From the NCBI GenBank assembly GCA_038496445.1, contig JALMLS010000195.1:62001-126000 (forward strand): DNA of 64,000 bases. The letters are read 5' to 3'. The notes beneath the pieces are model-generated. The model had not been told where the DNA came from. It saw only the letters and a list, made by a program, of their open reading frames with translations, and did no database searches. Positions 24,598 through 35,588 of the stretch are shown here, in pieces. A program made the position numbers and the translations under genes. This stretch comes from Trichosphaerium sp. ATCC 40318. Its lineage: Eukaryota > Discosea > Flabellinia > Trichosidae. Every line of letters starts with the position of its first letter. Position 1 is the stretch's first letter.

Positions 24598-25552
24598 ATG
24601 GAGGGTATGTCTTTCAAGATTATTATACAATACAGATAAATTAAGCAATTTCTGTAGATTTTAAGATAGGTCATCGTAAAGGCTCAAGGAGGTTTAAACA
24701 AAATGAAACTAATTAGTAACCACCTAATTTTTTGTGTAGATTAAAACCCTCTCCTGTCGAGTACTACGATCCTGACAAACATGGGAATGTCCGAGGGCGT
24801 AAAGGAACTATACGAAAGGCTGGGACGCTCAATCAAGCTGTATTTCTTTGGGCTTGTAGAGAATTATGTGATGTGCTTTTTGAAGTTATTAGTAAGGCGA
24901 AACGCATATCTTGGGATGGAGATTACAACAAGTGCACAGAGCTTCCACAATGGCGTAAATTTCTAGTAGACTCCAATAATAACTGGGCCAACTTTGCTAA
25001 ACTACAGAAAATATCAAAAAAAAATAAGCCAATTTTTAAAAAAAAATTACATTTGCTTGTTGAGTACCGGAATGTTGTGGCTCATGACAATGACAAACCA
25101 AAACGGTCCAAAAAAATAAGTGATTTTGACTTTAATACGTACCTTGCACAAGGTGCTAAAATTGCACGTCAGGTGATAGAGTTCCTTGGATTCGAAACGA
25201 GTTATTGGATTAAGGACTACCAACAGCATTGTAAGGTTTTGAATATGTAACTGTATTGTTAATCACGTGGTTTTTGTTAGGGTGTGTATTGGAAATGAGT
25301 GTACTAGAATTTAATGCCTTATATCCTGGTTACGAAGTTGTTATAAAAAACAAGCAAGAATTAGAAGAGGATATTGAATATGGTCGTCAACAATATGAAG
25401 AAGCAATGAACATTGAGAGAGCAAAAAATAAAAAGCAAGGTGAACAAATAGAAGAAATGAGAGGAAAATTAATCGAAAAAGAAGAAGATGATATGTTGCT
25501 TGAGTATTTAAAAGAAAAGCTACAATTTTTGGGTGAATTCTGCATCTTTTAA
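24598..25552 (+). CDS. HEPN-like protein with coiled-coil C-terminus
   Basis: Exon 1 (MED, starting at 24598) is joined by introns to FKIGHRKGSRR and then to a long exon at 24742-25233. This contains helical sequence and the motif EYRNVVAHDN, an R-N-x3-H arrangement that marks HEPN RNase/dimerisation domains. The long frame has a stop at 25250, but a consensus donor (T|GTAAGG) just before it and a TTAG acceptor near 25277 join it in frame to a final exon. That exon runs VLEMSVLEFNALYPGYEVV and then a heptad-rich coiled coil ending at 25552. HEPN domains act as RNases in defence and RNA processing or as non-catalytic dimerisers. The HEPN call rests on one motif and predicted helices. Confidence 0.5.
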
Positions 25553-25871
25553 TAGACTGTTCATCCTCTTCTATAATACTTTAAATACAGTTAAATAAAG
25601 TACCATTTTGACCTACGGAGTTCAACACACCATTAACTGGAACTACATTAAACAATATACATCATAGACTGAACAAAAAAGTCTTAAGCTTTATTTGAAG
25701 TTATGGCAGGTTAGCAAATGACACCTTCAAACAGCTACTCCAAAATCCACTAAATACTGATATATAAACCACGCCAAAGATTTATTAACACTCACTGTGG
25801 GAGTGCGGTGGAACCTTGTACCACAGAGTAGGACAGTGTGCATGAGTGACAGAAGCATTATACAATTGTTG
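25553..25871. other. intergenic region between convergent genes
   Basis: 319 nt between convergent stops. No gene, RNA or repeat is recognised. An AATAAA-like 'taaataaag' at about 25594 is a candidate polyadenylation signal for the upstream gene. Confidence 0.4.
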
Positions 25872-26567
25872 TCATAGTTTGTTACCTTCTACGTAATAAC
25901 TGTGTTCAAGTAATACTCCAGCTCTAGACCACCACTTATACTCTCCTTCACGTTCATTATTTCGAATGGTACACTCGATTTGTTTTTGACCATTTTCATA
26001 AAAAAGCATGGAAGGACCTTCCTTTACACCGTTTACATAAGTATCCTTGCAAGCCAAAAGACCCTTTTCATTCCACTTTGTATACTCACCATGTCTTTTA
26101 TTGTCTTTGTGATAATACTGTTGGAATGGCTTGCCATCTTGATACCAAGACATGTACTCACCTTCGCGCTTGCCATGATTATAATTAAGTTTGTATACCA
26201 TCTGACCATTTTCATACCAACGCTTGAGCTCCCCATGTGCTTTGTCATTGATAAAATACCGCTTTTCCATCAACTTACCATTGTCACGCCATGTTTTGTA
26301 CTCTCCATCGCGTCTACCACCAGTCCAATGTGCTTCACATACAATTTGATAGCGATTTATCGAAGAACAGCCTGTTGATGCAATACGTTTTCGTTTCAAC
26401 CATTTACCGCTTTTCTCTAACTTGTTATCAAACCTTGTTGTCATTGCGGTGTGTTTACATAAGATTGGCCATTTTAAATACGTGTCTACGTCTAATTCAA
26501 TAATATCTAGCTGTAACTCCAATGGGAGATCTAGTAAAAGACAATAAGCTGATTCTGAGCTATTCAT
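25872..26567 (-). CDS. intronless F-box-like/MORN_2 repeat protein
   Basis: One uninterrupted frame. The ATG at 26567 (MNSSESAYCLLLDLPLELQL) is preferred; an in-frame ATG at 26603 adds 12 residues. The N-terminal block LPLELQLDIIELDV ... TRFDNKLEKSGKW resembles a short F-box and is shared almost word for word with the gene at 59.1 kb. It is followed by about seven MORN_2 repeats (for example RWYENGQMVYKLNYNHGKRE). No signal peptide or transmembrane segment. The three MORN_2 genes share this layout and lack introns, so they form one family in this window. Function unknown. Confidence 0.8.
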   Translation of the reverse strand: MNSSESAYCLLLDLPLELQLDIIELDVDTYLKWPILCKHTAMTTRFDNKLEKSGKWLKRKRIASTGCSSINRYQIVCEAHWTGGRRDGEYKTWRDNGKLMEKRYFINDKAHGELKRWYENGQMVYKLNYNHGKREGEYMSWYQDGKPFQQYYHKDNKRHGEYTKWNEKGLLACKDTYVNGVKEGPSMLFYENGQKQIECTIRNNEREGEYKWWSRAGVLLEHSYYVEGNKL

Positions 26568-27138
26568 CAGTGGATTCGTATGTTTAAATGAAGTATTGGT
26601 CAAACTGATTCGTAGAATTTGATGGCTGCAGTTCCAATTCTAACTCTGTTTTTAGGAAGCAAGACAATCTCAGTTTCTTCGTGTACGTTGCTTATCAGTC
26701 ACTGCACAAGTTTCTGGAAACCTGAAATCAGGATTGTATAGAAATATGGAAACTTCTAGAACCTTCCGGAACTTTCTGGAAATATTCTCGTGCGCTGAAT
26801 AGCTAAAAGGGGATTTTTGACACTCCAAATAGTGTCAAACCAACTTAAAACATACTGCAGAACCACCAACTGTAAGTACAGCTCATATTATATAGAATTA
26901 AAAAAACGGTTTGGTCCCACGTGTTTCATATTGTATCTACGTCTGTCAAACGGGAATGTTTTGCAATGGTTTGGCCTGAGCAGCTCTAAAACACTATTAA
27001 ACAAACATACAGAAGTGAAAACGCTACATAAGGTAAACTGCCTACCTGTTAAATTAGTTTTCTCGAGAAATTATGTGCACTGGGAACACTAAATATCGTG
27101 TTTTGTAAAAAAAAAAGTAAAGTAGAACCTTTTATTCT
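26568..27138. other. intergenic region
   Basis: About 570 nt between the MORN_2 gene and the F-box/LRR gene on the same strand. It has a run of TTTCTGGAA-like words near 26710-26790 and no convincing coding frame. Confidence 0.4.
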
Positions 27139-28065
27139 TTACGATTGCAGGTGATACATTTTTTTATCCATTATGACTTCATATTGAGGTACATTATTTT
27201 CAACGCGCCTAGTGACATCTCTGGAAATCTTACTACAATTGCGAATACACAACTTCTTTAAGAACTTTTTTTTTTCATCTTGATCCAATAAGTAGTTAAT
27301 ACCTTTATCACAAATACCTTCACAACCAATCAAATCAATGCTAAAAGCGCCAACAAGTCCCATGATACCTCTGCTTGTTATTCGTTTACAGGACCTCAAT
27401 ACAATACTTTTGACTCCTGACAATGCCAACAATCCATCGTCCTCTATTGGAGTGAAGCAAATATAAATTGTGTGAACACCTGATAGAGCCTTATAACCCT
27501 CTGCAGTTATATCAGTGTTGTATCCACCCAATTTTATTGTATGAACACCAGAAAGAGCTTTAAGGCCTTCGTCCGTTATTTTAAAGCAGTGCCCTAGGTC
27601 AATAGTATGAACACCATGAAGTTGTTTAATACAATCATCTGTTACATAATCAATTGCAGTAACAGAACGTCGTATGGTTTCTCTTCTATTCAGGTCAATT
27701 GTATGGACACCAGCGAGTGCTTCAAATCCCTTTGATGTTATTTCTAAAGGGAATTGGTAATAAGTACATCTTAGAACAAGGTTATGGACACCAGCAAGCT
27801 TGGAAAGGTCTTCATCTGTTGGTCTGTATAATCGTAAAATAATTTTAGTATTTTTTAACAGTGGACTACCGGACAGTATATCTAGTTTGTGTTTTACAGT
27901 ATTTGATATTGTAATACAATGATAACCAACATGTTTCTGGATTATATCAAATAACAGTTTGCATGTGAATGAAGATGCTATCTGACTTCTTTTTCCCATA
28001 AACCTGAAAATAATAGCAAGAATTTCTGGAGGTGTATCTAAAAAGGTATCCTGTTGTCTTGACAT
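27139..28065 (-). CDS. intronless F-box/LRR protein
   Basis: Single frame. The ATG at 28065 (MSRQQDTFLDTPPEILAIIF) is chosen because it puts the F-box-like segment FLDTPPEILAIIFRFMG ... FTCKLLFDII at the N-terminus, as in the relative at 52.6 kb; the frame is open to 28140. About eight leucine-rich repeats follow with the motif L-x-G-V-H-x-I-x-L (ALSGVHTIKLGGYNTDITAE), less regular than in the 52.6-kb gene. The C-terminus is KMYHLQS. F-box/LRR proteins normally recruit substrates to SCF ubiquitin ligases. Lack of introns and the 'GVHTIDL' repeat style recall LRR families of large protist viruses; that link is inference. Confidence 0.8.
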   Translation of the reverse strand: MSRQQDTFLDTPPEILAIIFRFMGKRSQIASSFTCKLLFDIIQKHVGYHCITISNTVKHKLDILSGSPLLKNTKIILRLYRPTDEDLSKLAGVHNLVLRCTYYQFPLEITSKGFEALAGVHTIDLNRRETIRRSVTAIDYVTDDCIKQLHGVHTIDLGHCFKITDEGLKALSGVHTIKLGGYNTDITAEGYKALSGVHTIYICFTPIEDDGLLALSGVKSIVLRSCKRITSRGIMGLVGAFSIDLIGCEGICDKGINYLLDQDEKKKFLKKLCIRNCSKISRDVTRRVENNVPQYEVIMDKKMYHLQS

Positions 28066-29076
28066 GATGGCTTTCTTTGGCTCTTGTTTCAAAGTAAGGT
28101 TGTAAATGAATCGTAGGTAAACAATAACGCACGTTTTCACACGTAGAACTTTTGTTTCAAAGGTCTTGAGAACGGTATATTACGTTGAATTCTTCGCTAC
28201 CAGAAAAAAATTTAAAAGCTGCACATGCGCTGCTAAGAGAAAAACAAGAAAAACAATACGCAATGTAACGTGCAACGTCACCATGTTCAGTATGCATTCT
28301 TTCCAAGTATTTCCACGAAGATATTCATTGTGAACTTTGACGAAATACACAAATGTATTCTCTGAATGTATTACGTATGTCACTAATAAATTACGCTATT
28401 ATCCTACAACTAAGGCCACGTCTCTCTTACACGTATTCTCATCTTTCGTGTGCCCTTTAACGTTTCACGCAACCCTCTATAGCAACGAGAGAATACGTTT
28501 TAGCGATAGACAGGAAGACACGTAGTATAGTGTGGTAAACAAATCAGTTTTTAAGACTTAAAATGATAATCGTTGGCAGCCAGTACGCGAAAGAAACAGT
28601 TTGTTTGATTAAATCTTCGCTCAACTGACAAAGTTTGTATCATTGGTTTACTTTAACTAAACGTACAGTTAATGTTGTGATATCCTCCAAAAGTTCTTCA
28701 GAAGCGACCAGCAGTACTGAAATATGATAACACTAAACAGATAGATGTCGTTGTCAGTCAACGCGTAAATGATAAGTTATTTGTAAATTCTTATGTTCAT
28801 GTGATGGCTTCAGACCGTTTCCTTTTCAGTTCTAGTGCACACATTGTAGCAAACGGAGAATAGTCTAAAGGTGTAACTATTTTCAAGACTAAGCTATAAA
28901 CAGGGTTTCTGCATAGAACGAAACAGCGCCTCCCGCTTCACATGTAGTCTAAAGTATTTATTCAAGGGTCCAAAATGGGATTGCTTTAAACAATTGCGTT
29001 TTCGAAGGCACACTTGTTACCATTGATGAAGAATAAATTGTAAGGTCTCTATACAAGTTCAAAGGTTTTTTTTTTA
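28066..29076. other. intergenic region
   Basis: About 1 kb with only short, non-conserved frames. It separates the F-box/LRR gene from the boundary of the inverted segmental duplication at about 29077. No RNA gene or repeat is recognised. Confidence 0.4.
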
Positions 29077-29154
29077 CAATGAGTTAGAGAGGCTTGATGG
29101 AGTGGATTCTACACTTTCTAATATGAACCTCATGCCTACACAAGGGCACATCTA
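29077..29154 (+). pseudogene. truncated 3' fragment of the coiled-coil gene at 63.6 kb
   Basis: The plus strand reads NELERLDGVDSTLSNMNLMP followed by TQGHI and a stop. This matches the last residues of the gene at 63.6 kb (minus strand) except for one missing codon. The rest of that gene is absent upstream, so this is a passenger fragment carried by the inverted duplication, with no promoter or start of its own. Confidence 0.8.
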
Positions 29155-29353
29155 ATTGTAAAAAACCCGAAATAACTAGACCCAAAAAGAGTCAATAATC
29201 AATATTTGATGTATCAGCCAATCAGTTTTTATGTCGCTTTTCAAAACAATATTTATTGTCTTTCAGTTAACGTGCCTTTTTTTGTTTACAGTCGGTGTTT
29301 GAAGTTTAGCTGATACAGAATCTGAATATCATTCCAGTGTTTGTGTTCATTGG

Positions 29354-30884
29354 TTATTGTGTATCAGTTGACTCATCTTTTTTAGAGGTTGAATCTTTTC
29401 CTCCTGCTAAGCCACCCATAAGAGTTACAGCACGTCCAATAACTGAATCTACAGAACCAACATCTTGAGGTAGTACAACTGTGTTTGAGGATTGTACAAT
29501 CTTTTCAAAGCTCTTAAAGTACTCAGATGACAAGTTAGCCTTCAAGGCATTCTTTCCTTCCTCGTTGGCAAGAGATTTACCAACAATGGCGAGAGCTTCA
29601 GCCTTTTGAGAACCAGTGAGTTTAAAGCGAAAAAAAATGGATTTTCGACTTCTTGAACGTACTTGAGCGCTAGCCTTCATTTTTGTTGCATCTGCTTCTG
29701 CTTGTGCAAGCTCTCTTATTGTTGTTGCTTTTGCAGATGTTTCATTCAAGATACGAATCTTCATACCTTCAGATTCGTTAATATCTTTTTGTCTTTGACC
29801 TTCAGACACTTCAACCTAACATCTTTCTTAAAACTTTAATAAATGTCTTCAGAAAACTTACCATTCCTTGTTTCTTTGCAGTAGCCTCTAGAACCTGTTC
29901 CCTTCTGTTACGTTCTGCTGCAGCTTGTCTATCCATAGCCTTAGCGATCTACACAACTACAAGTCAGGAAAAGAGTCCAAACAAAAAAACGTGCACAAGC
30001 ATGAACTCACCATTGGGTCAGGTTTTATATCGGTGACTTCATAACGTAATACATTACACCTCCATTTCGTACAAGCATCTTTCATACCATCCAATAAGTT
30101 TGAGTTAAGAGTCTTTCTGTTGTGGAAGAGTTCATCGAGTTCAAGCTACACGAAGAAAAAAATGAGTCCAAACTTTACAAAAAAAAGTTCAAACTTGAAA
30201 AAACTTGTAAATAATTTTTCAGTCGTACTTTACCACATTCTGTACGCATAAGCGCTTGAGCCATCATTGTTATAGAATACAATACACGGCGAACTTTGTA
30301 GCTAGCGTCATGTGCATCTTCGATCTGCACGTATAGATTTCCTGAGAGGTGAACACTGTAATAATAAATTGGTCAGTTTTTGATTTTTTTACAAAAACCC
30401 ATTGAGTGAGTTCTAACCTGACGTTATCCCTTGTAACTGCGAATTGGGGTTCGATGAATATTGCCTGATGAGTTTAGATGCGAATGGTTGCATAGTTTGT
30501 ATTTTATTGTACCATTTCTCTCATATCGTGTACGTATGCAACTTTATCAATAAAAGGGATCGCTAAGAACCATCCTAGCGTTGCGTTAAAAATAACGCTT
30601 TTTTTTGCTAAACGTCTTAATACCTGACGGTTGAACAGCTAGGAACTTTCCCATGCGTTCTACTACCATATTGTACCCTTGAGGCACAATATTGAGAATG
30701 GTATTGGGTTTAGAAGGAGGATATTGATAGATATCGACTGAGCGGCTAGTATTCAACGAGTAACAGCGTTTAGGAGCTGTTTTCCGAACGTTTGTTCTGA
30801 CAGATACAGAGCGTGTTCTAATGGAGCCGTTATATGCACCATAATGCCAACATGTACGTACGCTTGTGTGTAGGCGCGTAACAT
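29354..30884 (-). CDS. mitochondrial stomatin-like protein 2 (SPFH/band 7), copy 1
   Basis: Spliced gene of seven or more exons. Exon 1 encodes MLRAYTQA. After a 44-nt GTACGT...TTAG intron the protein continues TRSVSVRTNVRKTAPKRC, a basic, serine-rich region typical of a mitochondrial presequence. The SPFH domain follows: NIVPQGYNMVVERMGKF, WFLAIPFIDKVAYVHDMREM, FIEPQFAVTRDNV, YSITMMAQALMRTECGK, LDELFHNRKTLNSNLLDGM. After that come the RQAAAERNRREQVLEA coiled coil and the C-terminal SLP-2-type region ending KKDESTDTQ. SLP-2 binds prohibitins and cardiolipin and scaffolds inner-membrane proteases. The copy looks intact and nearly identical to the one at 61.9 kb. Confidence 0.9.
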
Positions 30885-31232
30885 TGCTTCAGTTGAATAA
30901 TTGGGATGTTCAGTTTTTCGTCAAAAAACTTAACCTTAAAAAAATCAGTTGAATGAACTCACTTTTCCCGGTTTGGTAATCGTCCTCAAGGAACGAATAA
31001 TGCAAAGATGTGTCTCCTTACAAGGGGTTCTAGCTCTGGCATGGATTTGGTTGTACCAAATTTCAGCCAACACGTCTACCGTTTGACCTCTTCCTTGTAC
31101 CCTTCCTCTCTCGCTTACGTTTGGTCCAGAGACTGGCTAGGTTTTCCAATGGTAAAAAAGAGGAGAGTACAAGTATTGTCAAAAAGCTGGCTATCACGTT
31201 AATATTTTATCCATACTTTTTTTTTTTACAAA

Positions 31233-32804
31233 TTACATTTGACCAGCTTTTTGTCTTGCAAATCTATCTGTGTATGTAATCATATCTTGTGTTATTGGAA
31301 AATAATGTACAATTCTTGATGCCCTTGCAAGTATTCTGTAATGTGTAATTGGATCATATTTAGCTAGATTCTTTGTATTCGCTTTTATCTTTGACCACTC
31401 TTTTATCAATGCAGATTTTGCTATTATCTTATAACAAGGTATCATAAAAAGACTACCTAAAAACGGAGATACATAAGCAAATAATAATAAAAAATTGAAA
31501 GATTTTGGTTTTCTGGTTGTCACTAGATTTTTGAGCTACTTTAATAGTATGTGCACTAGCATGGGTATGGGTCAATGATAATAAGTGGTGTATCACTAAA
31601 CCCAACTTTATTTTCGAAAGGGTAAAAAACAAACCATGGAACACAGATAGACAAAAAATCTTGAAATGCAAAAAAAACAAGACAGAACTTGTTTTTCTCC
31701 CTTTTGGGTATAATCAACCACCAAGATTAGAAGGTTCCATATGTTCAATACACTCAAAGGTGGTATTTTGAACGTACCTAATATCAAGAAACGTATACGG
31801 AGCATGTTAAACAGCATCAAAACAGTCTGTAATGTAAACTCCTTTTTTTGATCAAATCGACAGTCCTGGTGTTTACGTCAATTATTAAACCCTCAAGCGC
31901 AATAAAAAATATCTAAATACGTACTGTTGATTCTAAAAAGAGGTGCTGGAACTCATCAAACGAAGTAATTCCACTAAAACAAAAACGTTAGTAAAACTTT
32001 TTTTTTGTATCTGTTTTTTTTGTACTTTTTATATACAATAATAGGAGCACTTTCTATCCATTCTAGTGTATTAGAGAAAGATAATATAACTTCTAGACTC
32101 TAAAAAGGCAAAAGTTAAGATTATTTCATCTCTCCTTGGTCCACAACACGAAACGAAAGTCAAACTGATAAAAATCTTGATTTGTACCTCTTCACAAGAC
32201 TCAATGTGTTCTACCATATCATCCCATTCTTCTCTGCTATTCTTAGATTCTTTTTTTTTATTCTTTAGAAACTTATTTGGGTAATTCTTTAACAACAGCG
32301 ATACAAACTCAGCAGAAATACAAATAGCTAAAAAGAAACAAGTCAGCATGATCAAAAAAAAATCAAAAAAAAAAATCATTCATTCAGCTTCATCTTTTAT
32401 CACGTGCCTGCAAATTCGCCATCACACTTTAACCTATCGAATTTTTGTAGAATAATCTCATATTGATTTATTATTTCCCATATCAAACGATTCCTGAAGG
32501 TGTGAACTATTCCCAAATGATCCAATTGCAAGAAATACAAAAACTTGAGAATTTCAGATTTATAAGCCTCTAAAAAACCGCGGTTAAAAATTAAATCATG
32601 TCACGTGACAACTTTCAAAAACATTTAAAAAGATACTATAAATTACTACTATTAGGATCAGACGCACGTACCTGCATTCAAGTACTGTGGTTGCCCGTTT
32701 ACTAAAAATTCCATATCGATGAAATCAATATCCGGATCATGAATGAGTGCTACCTTGTAGTCATACCAAAAGAATCCTGGAGCTGACACAATTTGCCAGT
32801 GCAT
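31233..32804 (-). CDS. spliced gene of unknown function with a hydrophobic C-terminal part
   Basis: I do not recognise this protein. The likely start (32804) gives MHWQIVSAPGFFWYDYKVAL and continues through HDPDIDFIDMEFLVNGQPQY. Then come exons reading EAYKSEILKFLYFLQLDHLG and, across an intron readable only as GC-AG (G|GCACGTGAT ... TTTTTAG), AICISAEFVSLLLKN with a lysine-rich helix. The last exon reads FNFLLLFAYVSPFLGSLFMI and ends FARQKAGQM. Exon joins between about 31.6 and 32.0 kb could not be settled, so the middle is uncertain and two genes cannot be excluded. Confidence 0.4.
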
Positions 32805-32882
32805 TTCTGAGGACCATCAATCTTGAAAGGCATCTCTAGAGCATAGTATTAGCAAAGAATAACGCGATTATGGATTGTGAGA

Positions 32883-33428
32883 TCAAAACAACAAGAACGG
32901 CCTCCACAAGTGCGTACTGATTGTTACTTCATAGTTTATTTTGCCTAGGTCGAAGAGGCTTCGTAGTTTACGACCTGTAGAGTATGTGAAGCGTGGACGG
33001 CTTGTTTTGTGCATTATATCACGTATTGTCTTTAGATTTTTGTTATTAGGCGCTTTTTGCATAAATTCTCTACTTAAACGCTCTTTAGGTCTCTTTCGCG
33101 GCTTTTTGTTTCTCGTTGCGATAATCCGGTCAATTGCTGTTGCTGATTTCTTACCATAGCTACGTTGACAAACGCTTCGTAAAGTGTAAGCGTCGATATA
33201 GAAACAGTTTCAAAGCGCTGAAGCAATTTGGGTTTGTACTACCGCTAAAAGCGCTAAACACACTAGAAACCGTGTATTATGTACGTAAAAAGCCTAAATT
33301 ATTATACAGGAATGCTCACAGCTTGGTTGAAAATTTTTTAATCCTAGCTGTACGTACCGAAAGTTATAGCACTTTCTTGGGCGCGTTAAAGCTACATAAT
33401 GTCGTTTAGTAACAACTGAAAGCATAAT
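32883..33428 (-). CDS. possible small basic protein, spliced
   Basis: The minus strand contains a strongly basic open stretch, RSYGKKSATAIDRIIATRNK and on to PRFTYSTGRKLRSLFDLGK, with a stop at 32883-32885. An upstream candidate first exon reads MLSVVTKRHYVALTRPRKC, resembling a mitochondrial presequence, followed by a GTACGT donor. The joining exon between is unclear and one trial join meets a stop. The composition would suit an organellar ribosomal or RNA-binding protein, but no family is recognised. Confidence 0.3.
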
Positions 33429-33647
33429 GGCCGCTTTTGTTACGCTCGGTGCATAGAAAATTAGCTTTGCTGGCTTCAACAGAAGTCAAACATGTAAAAA
33501 ATATGTACTAGAGTCCAGTACAAAACGAAACGTTTGTGGCTAATAAGGGGGTAAATGTATTTGTACAATACGCGACAATGAAATAAACTAATCAAAAAAT
33601 TCGCGTAGCAGGTTAATTCTTTCTGTAAAAGCAGCGCTCCACAGCCT

Positions 33648-35268
33648 TTAAGGTTCACCTATAACTTCCACAACAGGTTCATCAGTACTAGCTGGAGAGG
33701 TAACGGTTTCTGGTGTTGTTTCTTTTTCCTCGACTTCAACATCACTACTTGGCTTTTCTACAGCTTCTTTAGGCGTCGTTTCAGGCGCAGCAGCGGTTGT
33801 AACAGCGGTTGTAGACTGACTTGGTTGTTCATCAATTTTAGTTGCTTCCTCTTCGCTAAAAGGAGCTGGTGGAATCTTAGCACACTCTCTCAAAGCAGCT
33901 TCCCATTTTTCTATTGAGTACTCTCTTTTTCCGCCGTATTGAGCGTCTAAATTATCCTCATCGATATATTTAAGTAAATCAGTTTGCTCTGGTAGATGTT
34001 GTATCTAAAAACACAATAGAGTCAGCTCAAACTAAATAATTTTTTTTGGAATCAAAAAAAACAACATATCTTTCTTAGTCTCTGACACGTACCCTATCAC
34101 ATAATTTCTTGGCAACAAACATACGTGCAACACTAAGTACATAGGATAAAATACGTGATCCATTGATAATCAAGATTTTTTTAATACGGATAGGAAATGT
34201 ATTCTAAAAAGATTCATTAATAAAGTAACGCCAATAAATTTTACGCCGGTATAACCTCTTGTATGCAATATAATTATGTCCCCTATAATTATAGGAATAC
34301 AAACTCAAGTGTATTACTACATAAAACACCCAGTAAAAAAACAAGAAACAAACAAACAAAAAAAAACAAAGTTTTTTTCTACGCACCTGCATTTTCCAAG
34401 CGTACTTACTGAAACTCAAATCAACTTGCCATACACTAAACTCAGAGAAATCAAGAATAAGAACAGCTCCTCTTCTTTGTAAATCCTCTCTATTCAAAAC
34501 GTCAAAACAGCAAGCAAAATAAATGAAAAAAAGTCACAAAACCAAACTTCAACATTGATAAAAAAAAACATGATAAAGGTTGAGTCTTCACGCGTACGTT
34601 TCATGAAACATGCCATACGTCATGTACCAAAGAACAAAATTCATTAATTTCTCGTGTCCGTGTTTCGCAAAGTCCATCTTTGCTGGCTTGGAGTAAATAA
34701 TACCATGGCCATCCTTGAATTACGGGTTAGACAACGTCGACAAAAACTGTTATTTTTGAAAAAAAAATTAATTCGTGTAAACGTGTCATCAACGCTTGTT
34801 TTTGATGTCAGACACCGTTGTAAACGTAAGAATGAGTTATGGGTAAAAAAGGTATTGTTAAAAATGCCCGGGCTGCTGAGTTTAAGAGTCTAAAGGTATT
34901 AGGCGCGTACTATGCTTCTGGAGCCAGGTATAATCCACAGGGTGCCTGTTTGCACAATTTCTGTGTTCGTGTCTGTCCACTCGTGGCTTGGGGTGCATTT
35001 GGTGTCCTTACATAACCCATTGTACTTGTCTAGCATCCTTCCCACGGAATCGACTCTCAAGTCTCTGCTTAGTAAGCATATGTACAAGTAACGCTCGTGG
35101 AAGCCTTTTAGATACATTAGCGCTTTGTAGAAAGAATATCAGACCTTTTGAAATCGGTTGTTCCTTTAAAACTGCCAAAGCTTTTTTTTCTGCCTCAGCG
35201 TCAGCTTTCAGCGGCACGTCATCAGGAAAATCGGGTTCGCGCGGTGATCTCGATAAGAAGCTGAACAT
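33648..35268 (-). CDS. CRAL-TRIO (SEC14-like) lipid-binding protein
   Basis: Minus-strand spliced gene starting MFSFLSRSPREPDFPDDVPL. Central exons carry FAKHGHEKLMNFVLWYMTYG, RRGAVLILDFSEFSV and NTFPIRIKKILIINGSRILS, matching the beta-strand and 'NtyPvRikki' segments of the CRAL-TRIO pocket. FVAKKLCDR and YIDEDNLDAQYGGKREYS follow, the usual 'lP.eyGG' closing motif. A low-complexity acidic tail rich in Ser, Thr, Pro and Glu (about 70 residues) ends EPVVEVIGEP. Members carry phosphoinositides or other hydrophobic ligands between membranes. The tail is unusual and probably disordered. The exons between 34.69 and 35.0 kb could not be phased with certainty. Confidence 0.75.
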
Positions 35269-35588
35269 TGTAGGGTGTTACGATTTACTACCGGTACGCT
35301 TGTTTCGTGCGCGCTCCTAGCGATGGAACAAAATTGACAATTTAAGCTTTTTAGTAACCCTTTACCTTAACTGACCACCCCGACGTTTCTCGGCCGTACA
35401 GCCACAGGTCACATCAAAGGTCACGTCTCAGTAATAGAGTGCATGATGTTCTATTTTTCCTGTTTTAGCACGTGTGTTAAACAAGCTACCCTGCTAATTG
35501 TATAACGCGTGTAATGAAAGCAAACTGCGCTTTCAATTACACCTTAAGTTGTAGCACCCCTTAAATTCTCATTTCTTGACAGAGGAGC
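35269..35588. other. divergent intergenic region
   Basis: 320 nt between the CRAL-TRIO start and the start of the repeat/nuclease-like gene. A CCACAGGTCACATCAAAGGTCACGT stretch (about 35400-35425) contains two direct GGTCAC words. No gene is seen. Confidence 0.4.

Larger units (their letters stand above)
29077..31010 (-). repeat. left arm of a ~1.95-kb inverted segmental duplication
   Basis: Read on the minus strand, this segment matches 61740-63705 on the plus strand throughout. That covers flanking non-coding DNA, all exons and introns of the stomatin-like gene, the 3' flank, and the last ~25 codons of the neighbouring coiled-coil gene. The match stops abruptly at both ends (near 'aatgagttag' and near 'gcaaagatgtgt'). 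Differences are scattered point changes and small indels, such as a 3-nt deletion in the coiled-coil fragment. The arms are about 30.7 kb apart. Confidence 0.9.

Noticed and set aside
31008-31202. Small plus-strand frame next to the inverted-duplication boundary
   Set aside because: No homology, no splice context and no conservation in the second arm.
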